Assembly: GCA_042867185.1 (NCBI GenBank)
Contig: JBHZQV010000003.1
Span: 124,001 to 188,000 of the forward strand
Length of the DNA stretch: 64,000 nt
Reading direction: 5' to 3'
Origin: Xylophilus sp042867185
GTDB taxonomy: Bacteria > Pseudomonadota > Gammaproteobacteria > Burkholderiales > Burkholderiaceae_C
The notes under the pieces were generated by a model. It saw nothing but the letters and a program-made list of their open reading frames with translations. It searched no databases and was not told the origin of the DNA. Positions 8,417 to 18,219 of the stretch are shown here, piece by piece; the stretch's first letter is position 1; each line of letters starts with the position of its first letter. Made by a program: the position numbers and the translations under genes.

Positions 8417-9667
8417 TCAGTTCTCGCCGTGCCGAAACGGCGACCGGGCGTCCAGGTGCTCCATGTAGTGGGCGATGCCTTCGCCCTCGCGCTCCAGGAA
8501 ACGCTCCACCGCATCCGAAAAATCGGGCCGCGCCAGCCAGTGGGCGCTGGTGGTCGCGACCGGCATCAGGGCGCGGGCCATCTTGTGCTCGCCCTGGGCG
8601 CCGCCTTCGAACCGTGTGAAGCCGTGCGCGATGCACCAGGCGATCGGCTGGTAGTAGCAGGCTTCGAAGTGCAGGCAGTCGACCCGCTCGATCGCGCCCC
8701 AGTACCGGCCGTAGGCGACGCCGCCCGCGTCTGCACGAGAAGCCAATTCGGGATCATTCGTGCCTGGGGTCGGCGCCGGATCGGGACTTATTGCTATCAA
8801 ACTGCTAGCAATCGCCACGCCTTCCCTCTCCGCGACGAACAGCAGCCAGTTCTCGGGCATCCGCTGCTCCATCCGCCGGAAGAAGTCGCGGGTGAGGTAG
8901 GGGGCGTTGCCATGCTCGCGGTAGGTGCGGGCATAGCAGCGGTAGAAGAAATCCCAGTCCGCCGGTGCGATGTCGGCGCCGCGCGACCAGCGGAACGACA
9001 CGCCGGCCTCGGCCACCTTGCGCCGCTCCTGGCGGATTTTCTTGCGCTTCTCCTGGGTCAGGCTGGCGAGGAAGTGGTCGAAGTCGGTGTAGCGCCGGGG
9101 CGCCTGTGCGGGCTGCTCCGGCGTATCGGCGGCCGCCGGCGACCGGTTGTGCCAGTGGAACTGCACCGTGTTGCGAAGCATCAGCCCCGCGTCGCGGCAG
9201 GCGGCCACATCGGGATCGGACAGGAACAGCAGGTGCAGCGACGACAGCTCCTGCTCGCCGCACCACGCCACCAGCGCCTGCACCAGCACCCCGCGGGCCT
9301 CGGGCGTGCGGGCCAGCAGGCGGGCGCCCGGCACCGGGGTGAACGGCACGGCCACGACCGCCTTGGGATAGTAGGCGAGACCGTGGTCGGCATAGGCATT
9401 GGCCCAGGCCCAGTCGAAAACGTACTCGCCGTACGAATGGTTCTTCAGGTAGACGGGACAGGCGGCCTCCATCGTCTCGCCGTTCCAGACCGTGAAGAAC
9501 ACGACGCCCCAGCCGGTCTCGGCGGTGGCGCTGCCGCTGTCGTGCAGCGCCGCGAGGTAGCCATGGCGCAGGAAGGGCGTGGCGTCGCCGCCCAGGGCCA
9601 GCAGGTGGTCCCAGGCGTGCGCATCCACCTCCTGGTGGCGGGAAAAGATTCGGAGGGTGAGGGTCAC
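8417..9667 (-). CDS. FemAB-like GNAT-fold N-acyltransferase (COG3146 type)
   Basis: A 416-residue member of the FemAB-like acyltransferase family (COG3146). Relatives are predicted to attach an acyl or aminoacyl group, but the substrate is not established. Blocks seen include KIRQERRK, YGRYWG, HFEACYYQPI and FEGGAQGEHKMAR. I place the start at the GTG of VTLTLRIF, because the frame upstream of it is low-complexity and would run into glnB. The odd feature is a stretch of about 22 residues (ASSLIAISPDPAPTPGTND and following) encoded by an in-frame copy of the 65-bp repeat, between the NWLLFVAEREGVAI strand and the YGRYWG block. Confidence 0.85.
   Translation of the reverse strand: MTLTLRIFSRHQEVDAHAWDHLLALGGDATPFLRHGYLAALHDSGSATAETGWGVVFFTVWNGETMEAACPVYLKNHSYGEYVFDWAWANAYADHGLAYYPKAVVAVPFTPVPGARLLARTPEARGVLVQALVAWCGEQELSSLHLLFLSDPDVAACRDAGLMLRNTVQFHWHNRSPAAADTPEQPAQAPRRYTDFDHFLASLTQEKRKKIRQERRKVAEAGVSFRWSRGADIAPADWDFFYRCYARTYREHGNAPYLTRDFFRRMEQRMPENWLLFVAEREGVAIASSLIAISPDPAPTPGTNDPELASRADAGGVAYGRYWGAIERVDCLHFEACYYQPIAWCIAHGFTRFEGGAQGEHKMARALMPVATTSAHWLARPDFSDAVERFLEREGEGIAHYMEHLDARSPFRHGEN
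8745..8809 (-). repeat. 65-bp palindromic repeat, copy 2, inside a coding region
   Basis: Read on the minus strand the copy starts GCTAGCAGTTTGATAGC and contains GGCGCCGACCCCAGGCAC. It lies wholly inside the FemAB-like gene and is translated without a stop. Over the 24 bases starting GCGCCG it agrees with the cysN copy at 20 positions, and it is in the same reading frame as that copy. Confidence 0.75.
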
Positions 9668-9780
9668 GGAGCGGGCGCGGAGTGCGTTGGAGAGAGGGTT
9701 CGTCGGCAGCCGATGATGGCGGGAATCCGGCGTCCGTGCAGCAGGCCGCGCAGCGCCGCCACCGGTCGTTAGGGACACGC

Positions 9781-9799
9781 GGGGCGGCTTCGCCGCCCC
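9781..9799. other. Hairpin in the divergent 8.4 kb gene / glnB spacer
   Basis: The 260-base gap between the acyltransferase gene and glnB holds a 7-bp hairpin (GGGGCGG-CTTCG-CCGCCCC) without a T-run. A possible -10 for glnB (CATAAT, near 9825) has no good -35, and nothing else is recognised in the gap. Confidence 0.4.
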
Positions 9800-9928
9800 A
9801 GGCGGGCGCCGACGGGGCGAATGACATAATCGTCCGCGCCCCCCCGCCGGGTGCGCGAGACGCCCGGTGGCGGGCCGCGCAGGCGGGCGATGGCCCGTGC
9901 GATTTCCATATTTCAACAGGACGAGACC

Positions 9929-10267
9929 ATGAAGCAGATCACCGCCATCATCAAACCCTTCAAGCTGGAGGAGGTGCGTGAAGCCTTGGCGGAGTGTGGT
10001 GTCACGGGCCTGACGGTGACCGAGGTGAAGGGCTTCGGCCGGCAGAAGGGCCATACCGAGCTCTACCGGGGTGCCGAGTACGTGGTCGATTTCCTGCCGA
10101 AGGTGAAGGTCGAAGTGGTCATCGCGACCGAAGATGTGGAACGCTGTGTCGATGCGATCGTAGGCGCCGCCCGCACCGGCAAGATCGGAGACGGAAAAAT
10201 CTTCGTGACGGCGATCGACCGGATCGTGCGCATCCGCACCGGTGAAGAGGACGCCTCCGCGATCTGA
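9929..10267 (+). CDS. glnB: Nitrogen regulatory protein P-II
   Basis: PII is a small trimeric signal protein that senses 2-oxoglutarate and ATP/ADP and controls glutamine synthetase adenylylation and NtrB. The 112-residue protein has the uridylylated Tyr in the T-loop (GHTELYRGAEY, Tyr51), the B-loop run TGKIGDGKIFV, and the C-terminal VRIRTGEEDASAI. Thr in the HTELYRG block and the EED ending match GlnB rather than GlnK, and there is no amtB beside it, which also favours GlnB. I chose the ATG at 9929 because PII proteins begin MKQITAIIKPFKL and an AACAGGA ribosome site precedes it. Upstream in-frame codons are not family sequence. Confidence 0.97.
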   Translation: MKQITAIIKPFKLEEVREALAECGVTGLTVTEVKGFGRQKGHTELYRGAEYVVDFLPKVKVEVVIATEDVERCVDAIVGAARTGKIGDGKIFVTAIDRIVRIRTGEEDASAI

Positions 10268-10270
10268 CAG

Positions 10271-10303
10271 GCGCGGTCGCCGCGGCGAGGCTGCCGACCG
10301 CGC
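10271..10303 (+). terminator. Hairpin between convergent glnB and the LOG-type gene
   Basis: A 9-bp stem (GCGCGGTCG with CGACCGCGC) encloses a 15-base loop in the 54-base gap between the two convergent stops. There is no T-run, so factor-independent termination is uncertain. Confidence 0.4.
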
Positions 10304-10321
10304 TACCGCGATCGCCGGCGG

Positions 10322-10912
10322 CTAGATCACGTCCCGCAGCGGCGCCCGATCGCCACTGCCCGGATGGGCCACGAGGCCGGGCAACAGTGCATCCACTTCC
10401 GAGCCGACCTGCAGAAACTCCATCTGCCAGTCACCCATGAATCCGTGTCCCACGCTTCCGGCCAGGAACGTGAGCATCGCGTCGTAATAGCCGGCGACAT
10501 TGAGCAGGCCGAGCGGCTTGGCGTGGTAGCCCAGCTGGCGCCAGGTCCAGACCTCGAAGAGTTCCTCGAAGGTGCCGATCCCGCCCGGCAGGGCCAGGAA
10601 AGCGTCCGCCCGCTCGGCCATCATCGCCTTGCGTTCGTGCATGTTCTGCACGATGTGCAGCTCGTCGCAGCGGCGGTTGGCCGCCTCTTTGTCGACCAGC
10701 GCCTGCGGAATGACGCCGACGACACGGCCGCCCGCCGCCTGGGTGGCATCGGCCACCGCACCCATCAGGCCGTTGTGGCCGCCGCCGTAGACCAGTTGCC
10801 CGCCGCGCGTTCCGATCCAGGTGCCGACCGCGCGTGCGGCCACGCCGAACTGCGCGTCGTTGCCGGGGCGCGAGCCGCAGTACACGCACAGCGAGAAAGC
10901 GGGTGCGCTCAT
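10322..10912 (-). CDS. LOG family / TIGR00730 Rossmann-fold protein
   Basis: The 196-residue protein belongs to the lysine decarboxylase-like LOG family. Characterised members are nucleoside-monophosphate phosphoribohydrolases that release free cytokinin-type bases. The family marks are YGGGHNGLMGAVADA and the PGGIGTFEELFEVWTW motif. The ATG overlaps the stop of the RDD gene as ATGA, so this is the last gene of the sigma-factor operon and is probably translationally coupled. Its role in that operon is not known; nucleotide salvage is the simplest reading. Confidence 0.92.
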   Translation of the reverse strand: MSAPAFSLCVYCGSRPGNDAQFGVAARAVGTWIGTRGGQLVYGGGHNGLMGAVADATQAAGGRVVGVIPQALVDKEAANRRCDELHIVQNMHERKAMMAERADAFLALPGGIGTFEELFEVWTWRQLGYHAKPLGLLNVAGYYDAMLTFLAGSVGHGFMGDWQMEFLQVGSEVDALLPGLVAHPGSGDRAPLRDVI

Positions 10913-11469
10913 GCGGTCACCACCGGACGCGGCGGCACGGTGCTGATCAGCCGGGTGCCTGCGATCGCATCGTGCAGAAACTGCCGCTGCGGATGCAGCC
11001 GGCTGGCCAGCGCCCAGAGCGCCACCCACGCCGCGACTGCGACAAACGTCTGGCTGGTCGACAGCCGGAGCAAAGAGATCAGTGCCAACGGCGGCAGCAG
11101 CCACAGCCAACTGGCGCAATAGCGGCACAGGGCCCGCAGCTGCGTGATGCGCGCCCCGTGGACATCCACGACGCGGATATGCCAGGTCTTCATCGCCAGT
11201 GTCTGTCCCTTGGCCCAGAACCAGGCGAAGTAGATGCCGAACACGACGAAGAGAAAGGCCTGCAGCGCATGCCGGTTGTCCATCGCATTGCGGGTTTGGC
11301 TCAGCGTACCGAACAGGTAGCCGGCGATGAAGACGACGCCGAACATCAGCATGCCCTCGTACAGCCAGCAGGCCATCCGGCGGGCGAGGCGGGGTGCGAC
11401 GGTGTTCGGCAGGCCGGGCGGCGAAGCATCGGCGCTTCGGCCAGTCTCCGGCGAGGATTCGGACATCAT
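10909..11469 (-). CDS. RDD family membrane protein
   Basis: The 186-residue protein has the RDD-domain layout: LARRMACWLYEG at the first membrane segment, a second hydrophobic segment (FLFVVFGIYFAWFW) followed by KGQTLAMKTWHIRVVD, and a third segment in the C-terminal half. RDD proteins are small inner-membrane proteins of poorly known function. Both ends overlap neighbours by four bases (ATGA), with the DUF3106 gene upstream and the LOG-type gene downstream. Conserved linkage with DUF3106 and DUF3619 genes is familiar from this bacterial order. Confidence 0.9.
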   Translation of the reverse strand: MMSESSPETGRSADASPPGLPNTVAPRLARRMACWLYEGMLMFGVVFIAGYLFGTLSQTRNAMDNRHALQAFLFVVFGIYFAWFWAKGQTLAMKTWHIRVVDVHGARITQLRALCRYCASWLWLLPPLALISLLRLSTSQTFVAVAAWVALWALASRLHPQRQFLHDAIAGTRLISTVPPRPVVTA

Positions 11470-12260
11470 GGGGCGGCGGGCGCCTCGGCGGGTGCGGGTG
11501 CGGGCATTGCAGGATTATCCGGTACCGACGCCGACGCGGGCACTGGAGCTACAGGTGCCGGTGTGGGTGCGGGTGCCGGTGCCGGCTGCGCACGCACCGC
11601 CGGTGGCGCCACGATATGTTGCGGCAACAGCGTCTTCTGGTCGAAGTGCGCGGACGACACGCCGATCGTCGGCCGAGGACGCGGTGCGACCGCTGGCGGC
11701 AGGTTGGCCAGGCGCTGGGGCGGCACAGGCCGCACCGCGCGGGCAGCGCCGGTGGGCGGCGTGGCATGGCCTTCGGTCAAGCGGCTGCGCTCTTCAGGGC
11801 TCAGCGCCTGGTAGGCCTCCCACCGCGCTTTTTTCTGACCCGGATCGAGCTTGTTGGCCTCGGCGAAATTCATCCGCGCCTGGGTGCGTTGCTCGTACGA
11901 CAAGGACGCCCATTCGGCCATGCGGCCGTGCAGCCGGTCTTGCTCCGCGGGCGGCATCGCATGGAAATTGCGCACCATCTCGATCCACTTGCGCCGCTGC
12001 GTATCCCGCATGCCACCCCAGTGGCTGGCCAGCGGTGCCAGTGCTTTCTGCTGATGCGGGGTCAGGGCCTTGAAGGCCACGGGCGTCGGTGCCGCAGCAG
12101 GTGCGGCCTTGGGTGCGCCTGGATCGGCCCCGCCGACCGGGCCGGGAATCGCTGCGGTTCCGGTGCTCTGCGCCTGGACGGCAAGCGCGACCGCCGCCGC
12201 CGACAGCACGATGCATGCGGCGGCAGCGAAGCGGGTAACGGAGAGGGATGCAGCAGCCAT
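11466..12260 (-). CDS. DUF3106 domain protein, exported
   Basis: The 264-residue product begins with a signal peptide (AAACIVLSAAAVALAVQAQS, cleavage after about residue 31). A DUF3106 domain of short helices follows, with blocks such as LTPHQQKALAPLASHW, RRKWIEMVRNFHAM and LSPEERSRL. The tail is Pro/Ala-rich, with many PAPAP-like runs, and is probably unstructured. The repeated HQQKALAPL-type helices recall periplasmic heat-shock-like helical proteins, but I would not assign a function. It sits between the DUF3619 and RDD genes. The ATG overlaps nothing; the stop overlaps the RDD start. Confidence 0.87.
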   Translation of the reverse strand: MAAASLSVTRFAAAACIVLSAAAVALAVQAQSTGTAAIPGPVGGADPGAPKAAPAAAPTPVAFKALTPHQQKALAPLASHWGGMRDTQRRKWIEMVRNFHAMPPAEQDRLHGRMAEWASLSYEQRTQARMNFAEANKLDPGQKKARWEAYQALSPEERSRLTEGHATPPTGAARAVRPVPPQRLANLPPAVAPRPRPTIGVSSAHFDQKTLLPQHIVAPPAVRAQPAPAPAPTPAPVAPVPASASVPDNPAMPAPAPAEAPAAP

Positions 12261-12274
12261 GCCGGGACCCGCGG

Positions 12275-12718
12275 TCAACGTGGGCTGTCCGCGCTGTTCT
12301 TCATGAACTGAAGAAAACCCGGATCCGCATAGGCCGAGGGCGGAAGGTCGTCTGCCAGAAGGGCGGAATCGACCTCGGCGAGTTCGTGGACGCGGTTGTC
12401 GTCCTGCACCGTGTAGATGGTGAAAAGGCCCGCCGCCAGCGCCGCCAGCGGCAGTACCGCTGCGATGCTGCCCCAAAAGCCCGGGCCGTCCTGCCCGAAG
12501 GATGCGGTCGCGGTACTGCCCTGGCCGAATACCGACGATGCGGTGCGGGCCCGCACGTTCACCACCCGCCGGCGCGCGACCGCCTGCTGTCGCAGCAGGC
12601 GCAGGCGCTCCGAAATATCGTGCGGCACGGTGCGGGCGCCTTCCGACAGGCGCGCGGCGATCCGCTCGCCGAATTCGTCCTGCAGATGAGGAAGTGCGGA
12701 AGTGTGAACTTGGGTCAT
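12275..12718 (-). CDS. DUF3619 membrane protein, candidate anti-sigma factor
   Basis: The 147-residue protein has an N-terminal cytoplasmic part of about 85 residues (FGERIAARLSEGAR, then an Arg-rich helix), one transmembrane segment (IAAVLPLAALAAGLFTIYTV, about 92-111) and an acidic outer tail (DSALLADDLPPSAYADPGF). Its ATG overlaps the sigma-factor stop as ATGA. A single-span protein with a cytosolic N-terminus, translationally coupled to an ECF-type sigma gene, is the usual layout of an anti-sigma factor. That role is my inference; no ZAS-type His/Cys motif is present. Confidence 0.88.
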   Translation of the reverse strand: MTQVHTSALPHLQDEFGERIAARLSEGARTVPHDISERLRLLRQQAVARRRVVNVRARTASSVFGQGSTATASFGQDGPGFWGSIAAVLPLAALAAGLFTIYTVQDDNRVHELAEVDSALLADDLPPSAYADPGFLQFMKNSADSPR

Positions 12719-13281
12719 ATCTGGATCCCTTTGGCTTTGAGCGCCTTGCCAAGAGAATGGACGGCACGCGAACAGTGCGTTTTGACGCTGCCTTCTGAGC
12801 AGCCCATGGCGGCGGCGGTCTCCGCCACGTCCATCTCTTCCCAGTAACGCATCAGGAATGCCTCGCGTTGACGTGCCGGGAGCGCCTGGATCTCGGCCTC
12901 GATCTGGTGCAAGACCTGGGCCCGCCGCGTCGTGTCTTCCGCGCTTTCGGTGCGGTGGGAGCCGTCGTCGATCTGCAGCGTTTCCAGCAGATTGAAGTCG
13001 CCGTCTTCGCCCGCCACGTCGAAATCGCTCATGTTGGAAAAGAGCGCGTTGCGCGTCTTCTGCCGGCGGAACCAGTCGAGGGTGCAGTTCGACAGGATGC
13101 GCTGGAACAGCATCGGCAGCTCTTCGGCGGGCCGGTCGCCGTAGTGTTCGGCCAGCCGCATCATGCTGTCCTGCACGATGTCGAGCGCGGCTTCCTCGTT
13201 GCGCACGTGGTAGATCGACCGCTTGAAGGCGCGCGTTTCTACGCTTTTGAGGAAATCGGACAGTTCGCGTTCGGTGGCCAA
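12715..13281 (-). CDS. RNA polymerase sigma factor, ECF (sigma-70 family)
   Basis: This is an ECF-type sigma factor. Region 2 has NEEAALDIVQDSMMRLAEHY and LDWFRRQKTRNA; region 4 has LPARQREAFLMRYWEEMD and a helix-turn-helix ending GCSEGSVKTHCSRAVHSL. I prefer the TTG at 13281, which gives 188 residues starting ATERELSDFLKS as relatives do. The frame extends upstream to another TTG at 13362, but those 27 residues look non-conserved. It is the first gene of an operon with DUF3619, DUF3106, RDD and LOG-type genes, all overlapping or closely spaced. It is divergent from ilvB. Confidence 0.9.
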   Translation of the reverse strand: MATERELSDFLKSVETRAFKRSIYHVRNEEAALDIVQDSMMRLAEHYGDRPAEELPMLFQRILSNCTLDWFRRQKTRNALFSNMSDFDVAGEDGDFNLLETLQIDDGSHRTESAEDTTRRAQVLHQIEAEIQALPARQREAFLMRYWEEMDVAETAAAMGCSEGSVKTHCSRAVHSLGKALKAKGIQI

Positions 13282-13563
13282 GAGCAGGATCCGGCCGCTG
13301 GACGGCACGAGGGTGGGGCGAAGGTCCGGTCTTGCCGGACGCGGGATTATTGCACTGGCCAACTTTATTTCGGCACCGGGCCGGGGCAGCCTGCGCGCGA
13401 TGTGATAATGCGCCTTGCTGTCTATTCAAGCAAACGGGTTCCGGTTCGGCGCAGCAAGCATCTCGCCCATGGCCGTGGACCCTAAGTTCCGACACCGCTT
13501 CACAAGAGCGTGCGTGAAGGAGCACCCAAGGTTTTTCGCTTCCGAAATTCACAAAGGTTCATC

Positions 13564-15379
<1,816 letters not shown>

Positions 15380-15381
<2 letters not shown>

Positions 15382-15444
15382 TTTCAGGCGAAAAGTGCCT
15401 GTGGCCGGCGCCGGAAGCCGGCCACTAGCTATCGAAATAATAGC
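15380..15444 (-). repeat. 65-bp palindromic repeat, copy 3
   Basis: Minus-strand copy beginning GCTATTATTTCGATAGCTAG, with the central inverted repeat GGCCGGCTTCCGGCGCCGGCC and the block CAGGCACTTTT. It starts at the ilvB stop codon and takes up most of the ilvB-ilvN spacer, so it is transcribed within the ilv message. Confidence 0.8.
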
Positions 15445-15528
15445 GATCCGTTCCCAGACGAATCTATTGCCCGCCGAGCCCGCGCATTACCGTGCGCGGG
15501 GGAGGGCGGCGAAAAGAGGAATCCCCTT

Positions 15529-16020
15529 ATGAAGCACATCATCGCGGTCCTGCTCGAGAACGAGCCGGGCGCACTCTCCCGCGTGGTCGGGTTGTTCTCG
15601 GCCCGCGGCTACAACATCGAGTCGCTGACGGTGGCCCCCACCGAAGACCCGAGCCTGTCGCGCATGACGATCCAGACGGCCGGCTCCGACGACGTGATCG
15701 AGCAGATCACCAAGCACCTCAACCGCCTGATCGAGGTGGTCAAGGTGGTCGACCTCACCGAAGGCGCCTACACCGAGCGCGAGCTGATGATGGTCAAGGT
15801 GCGCGCCGTCGGCAAGGAGCGCGAGGAGATGAAGCGCATGGTCGACATCTTCCGCGGCCGCATCATCGACGTCACCGACAAGAGCTACACCATCGAACTC
15901 ACCGGCGACCAGTCGAAGAACGACGCGTTCCTGCAGGCGATCGAGCGGACCGCGATCCTCGAGACGGTGCGGACCGGCGCCAGCGGCATCGGCCGCGGCG
16001 AGCGGGTGCTGCGCGTTTAA
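15529..16020 (+). CDS. ilvN: Acetolactate synthase, small (regulatory) subunit
   Basis: This subunit activates the catalytic subunit and confers feedback inhibition by valine. The 163-residue protein has an N-terminal ACT domain (LLENEPGALSRVVGLFSARG, then YNIESLTVAPTED) and the C-terminal ALS_SS_C domain with RVLRV at the end. It follows ilvB by about 150 bases and precedes ilvC. The name ilvH is also used for this form. The start ATG has GAGGAATCCCCTT upstream. Confidence 0.96.
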   Translation: MKHIIAVLLENEPGALSRVVGLFSARGYNIESLTVAPTEDPSLSRMTIQTAGSDDVIEQITKHLNRLIEVVKVVDLTEGAYTERELMMVKVRAVGKEREEMKRMVDIFRGRIIDVTDKSYTIELTGDQSKNDAFLQAIERTAILETVRTGASGIGRGERVLRV

Positions 16021-16048
16021 GACCTGAGTTTTTCCTCCGACCGTGCGT

Positions 16049-16118
16049 CGACAGGCTCGGCACGGACGGATTCCCGTGGATGGCGACCTTGCATTGCGCG
16101 TTCGCCCCGAGCCTGTCG
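16049..16118. repeat. Inverted repeat of a 12-mer in the ilvN-ilvC spacer
   Basis: CGACAGGCTCGG at 16049-16060 is matched by its exact reverse complement at 16107-16118, with 46 bases between them. GACAGGCTC words of this kind are common in intergenic repeats of this family, from memory. In the message the two arms could form a stem upstream of ilvC. Confidence 0.6.
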
Positions 16119-16163
16119 CTGGGCGTTTTCGCCAACCCAAACCCTTAATTTCCGGAGCATTCC

Positions 16164-17180
16164 ATGAAAGTTTTCTACGACAAAGACGCGGACCTGAGCC
16201 TGATCAAGGGCAAGACCGTGGCCATCATCGGGTACGGCTCGCAGGGCCATGCCCACGCGCAGAACCTGAACGACAGCGGCGTGAAGGTCGTGGTCGGCCT
16301 GCGCAAGGGCGGCGCGTCGTGGGACAAGGTCGGCAAGGCCGGCCTGCAGGTCGCCGAAGTGGCCGAAGCCGTCAAGGCGGCCGACGTGGTCATGATCCTG
16401 CTGCCGGACGAGCAGATCGCCACCGTCTACAAGAACGACGTCGAGCCGAACATCAAGCAGGGCGCGTCGCTGGTGTTCGCCCACGGCTTCAACGTGCACT
16501 ACGGCTTCGTGCAGCCGCGCGCCGACCTCGACGTCTGGATGGTCGCCCCCAAGGCCCCGGGCCATACGGTCCGCGGCACCTATGCCCAGGGCGGCGGCGT
16601 GCCGCACCTCGTCGCGGTGCACCAGGACAAGAGCGGCAAGGCGCGTGACCTGGCCCTGTCGTACGCGTCGGCCAACGGCGGCGGCAAGGCCGGCATCATC
16701 GAGACCAACTTCCGCGAAGAAACCGAGACCGACCTGTTCGGCGAACAGGCCGTGCTGTGCGGCGGCACCGTCGAGCTGATCAAGGCCGGCTTCGAGACGC
16801 TGGTGGAAGCCGGCTACGCCCCCGAGATGGCGTACTTCGAGTGCCTGCACGAACTGAAGCTGATCGTCGACCTGATCTACGAAGGCGGCATCGCCAACAT
16901 GAACTACTCGATCTCGAACAACGCCGAATACGGCGAGTACGTGACCGGCCCGAACATCGTCACCTCGGCCACCAAGGACGCGATGCGCAAGTGCCTGAAG
17001 GACATCCAGACGGGCGAATACGCCAAGAGCTTCGTGCTCGAAGCCGCCGCGGGCCAGCCGACGCTGATCAGCCGTCGCCGCCTGAACGCGGAGCACCAGA
17101 TCGAGCAGGTCGGCGCCAAGCTGCGCGCGATGATGCCGTGGATCGCCAAGAACAAGCTGGTCGACCAGACCCGCAACTAA
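16164..17180 (+). CDS. ilvC: Ketol-acid reductoisomerase (NADP+)
   Basis: IlvC isomerises and reduces acetolactate or acetohydroxybutyrate in Val/Leu/Ile synthesis. The 338-residue class I enzyme has the NADPH-binding block GYGSQGHAHAQNLNDSG near residue 26, the metal-site region ETETDLFGEQAVLCGG, and YECLHELKLIVDLIYEGG-like helices with the second metal-binding Glu residues. Ribosome site TTTCCGGAGC precedes the ATG. It is the third gene of the ilv cluster, and a hairpin follows its stop. Confidence 0.97.
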   Translation: MKVFYDKDADLSLIKGKTVAIIGYGSQGHAHAQNLNDSGVKVVVGLRKGGASWDKVGKAGLQVAEVAEAVKAADVVMILLPDEQIATVYKNDVEPNIKQGASLVFAHGFNVHYGFVQPRADLDVWMVAPKAPGHTVRGTYAQGGGVPHLVAVHQDKSGKARDLALSYASANGGGKAGIIETNFREETETDLFGEQAVLCGGTVELIKAGFETLVEAGYAPEMAYFECLHELKLIVDLIYEGGIANMNYSISNNAEYGEYVTGPNIVTSATKDAMRKCLKDIQTGEYAKSFVLEAAAGQPTLISRRRLNAEHQIEQVGAKLRAMMPWIAKNKLVDQTRN

Positions 17181-17202
17181 AGCGCCGCCTCCCGCGCTCG
17201 AC

Positions 17203-17231
17203 CCGAGGGCCACGCGAGTGGCCCTCGGCGT
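17203..17231 (+). terminator. Hairpin after ilvC
   Basis: An 11-bp perfect stem (CCGAGGGCCAC with GTGGCCCTCGG) closes a GCGA tetraloop and is followed by CGTTTG. The T-run is poor, so it may only stabilise the upstream message or end transcription in part before pssA. Confidence 0.6.
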
Positions 17232-17327
17232 TTGCAGCGCCCCGCCGTCGGTACACTCGGCGGCTTCGTCTGCAGGCGGGGCATCCGGCCCGCAGCCCTG
17301 CAGCCGCACCGGTTTTCTAGGACTTAC

Positions 17328-18176
17328 ATGGCCCATCCCGATCCCGCCCACCTGCCGCCGCACGACGACGACGCCGGCATGGTGGTGCGCAAGCGCCGCA
17401 AGGGCATCTACATCCTGCCCAACCTGTTCACGCTGGCGGCGCTGTTCGGCGGCTTCTACGCGATCGTGATGGCGATGAACGGCCGGTTCGACCTGGCCGC
17501 GGCGGGCGTCTTCGTCGCGATGGTGCTCGACAGCCTGGACGGCCGCGTCGCCCGGATGACCAACACCCAGAGCGCCTTCGGCGAGCAGATGGATTCGCTC
17601 TCCGACATGGTGTCGTTCGGGGCCGCCCCGGCGCTGATCGCCTACGAATGGGCGCTGCGCGGACTGGGCCGCTGGGGCTGGATCGCCGCCTTCGTCTACT
17701 GCGCCTGCGCGGCGCTGCGGCTGGCCCGGTTCAACGTCAACACCACGGTCGTCGACAAGCGCTACTTTCAGGGCCTGCCTTCGCCCGCGGCGGCGGCGCT
17801 GGTCACCGGCTTCATCTGGCTGATGACCGAGGCCGGTGTGCGCAACGGCGAATCGGCCTGGCTGAGCTGGACGCAGGTCGTCTGGATCACCTTCGCCTTC
17901 ACGCTGTACGCGGGCCTGACGATGGTCACCAACGTGCCGTTCTACAGCTTCAAGGACATCCGGCTGAAGAAGAGCGTGCCGTTCGCCACGATCGTGCTGA
18001 TCGCGCTCGGCATCGCGATCATCAACATCCATCCGCCGACGGTGCTCTTCGGCATCTTCGTGGCCTACGGCCTGAGCGGCTATGCGGTGTATGCCTGGCG
18101 CAAGGCCAAGGGCCAGCACACCAGCGTGATCAGCACCTCGACCGACGAGCCGGACGAGCGGGGCTGGCACAGGTGA
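17328..18176 (+). CDS. pssA: CDP-diacylglycerol-serine O-phosphatidyltransferase
   Basis: This inner-membrane enzyme makes phosphatidylserine, the precursor of phosphatidylethanolamine. The 282-residue protein has the CDP-alcohol phosphotransferase motif, with its Asp residues in LDSLDGRVAR followed by GEQMDSLSD, then about seven further hydrophobic segments. The type II, membrane form is indicated. I use the ATG at 17328 (MAHPDPAHL); upstream in-frame codons are not family-like. The gene is regularly found between ilvC and leuA in this order, although it has no link to amino-acid synthesis. Confidence 0.94.
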   Translation: MAHPDPAHLPPHDDDAGMVVRKRRKGIYILPNLFTLAALFGGFYAIVMAMNGRFDLAAAGVFVAMVLDSLDGRVARMTNTQSAFGEQMDSLSDMVSFGAAPALIAYEWALRGLGRWGWIAAFVYCACAALRLARFNVNTTVVDKRYFQGLPSPAAAALVTGFIWLMTEAGVRNGESAWLSWTQVVWITFAFTLYAGLTMVTNVPFYSFKDIRLKKSVPFATIVLIALGIAIINIHPPTVLFGIFVAYGLSGYAVYAWRKAKGQHTSVISTSTDEPDERGWHR

Positions 18177-18182
18177 TCCGCA

Positions 18183-18212
18183 TTGCGGCGGCGCGAAACC
18201 CTGTGCTACAGT
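18183..18212 (+). promoter_or_regulatory. Candidate promoter for the leuA leader
   Basis: TTGCGG at 18183-18188 and TACAGT at 18207-18212 are 18 bases apart. A start site about seven bases on would fall at or next to the ATG of the leader peptide (18220), so the leader could be translated from a leaderless message. This is a reading by eye only. Confidence 0.45.
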
Positions 18213-18219
18213 GACGCGC

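Noticed and set aside
13282..13362. Longer N-terminus of the ECF sigma factor from an upstream TTG
   Set aside because: The 27 extra residues are Arg/Pro-rich and unlike region 2 of relatives, and no ribosome site is seen; kept only as an alternative.
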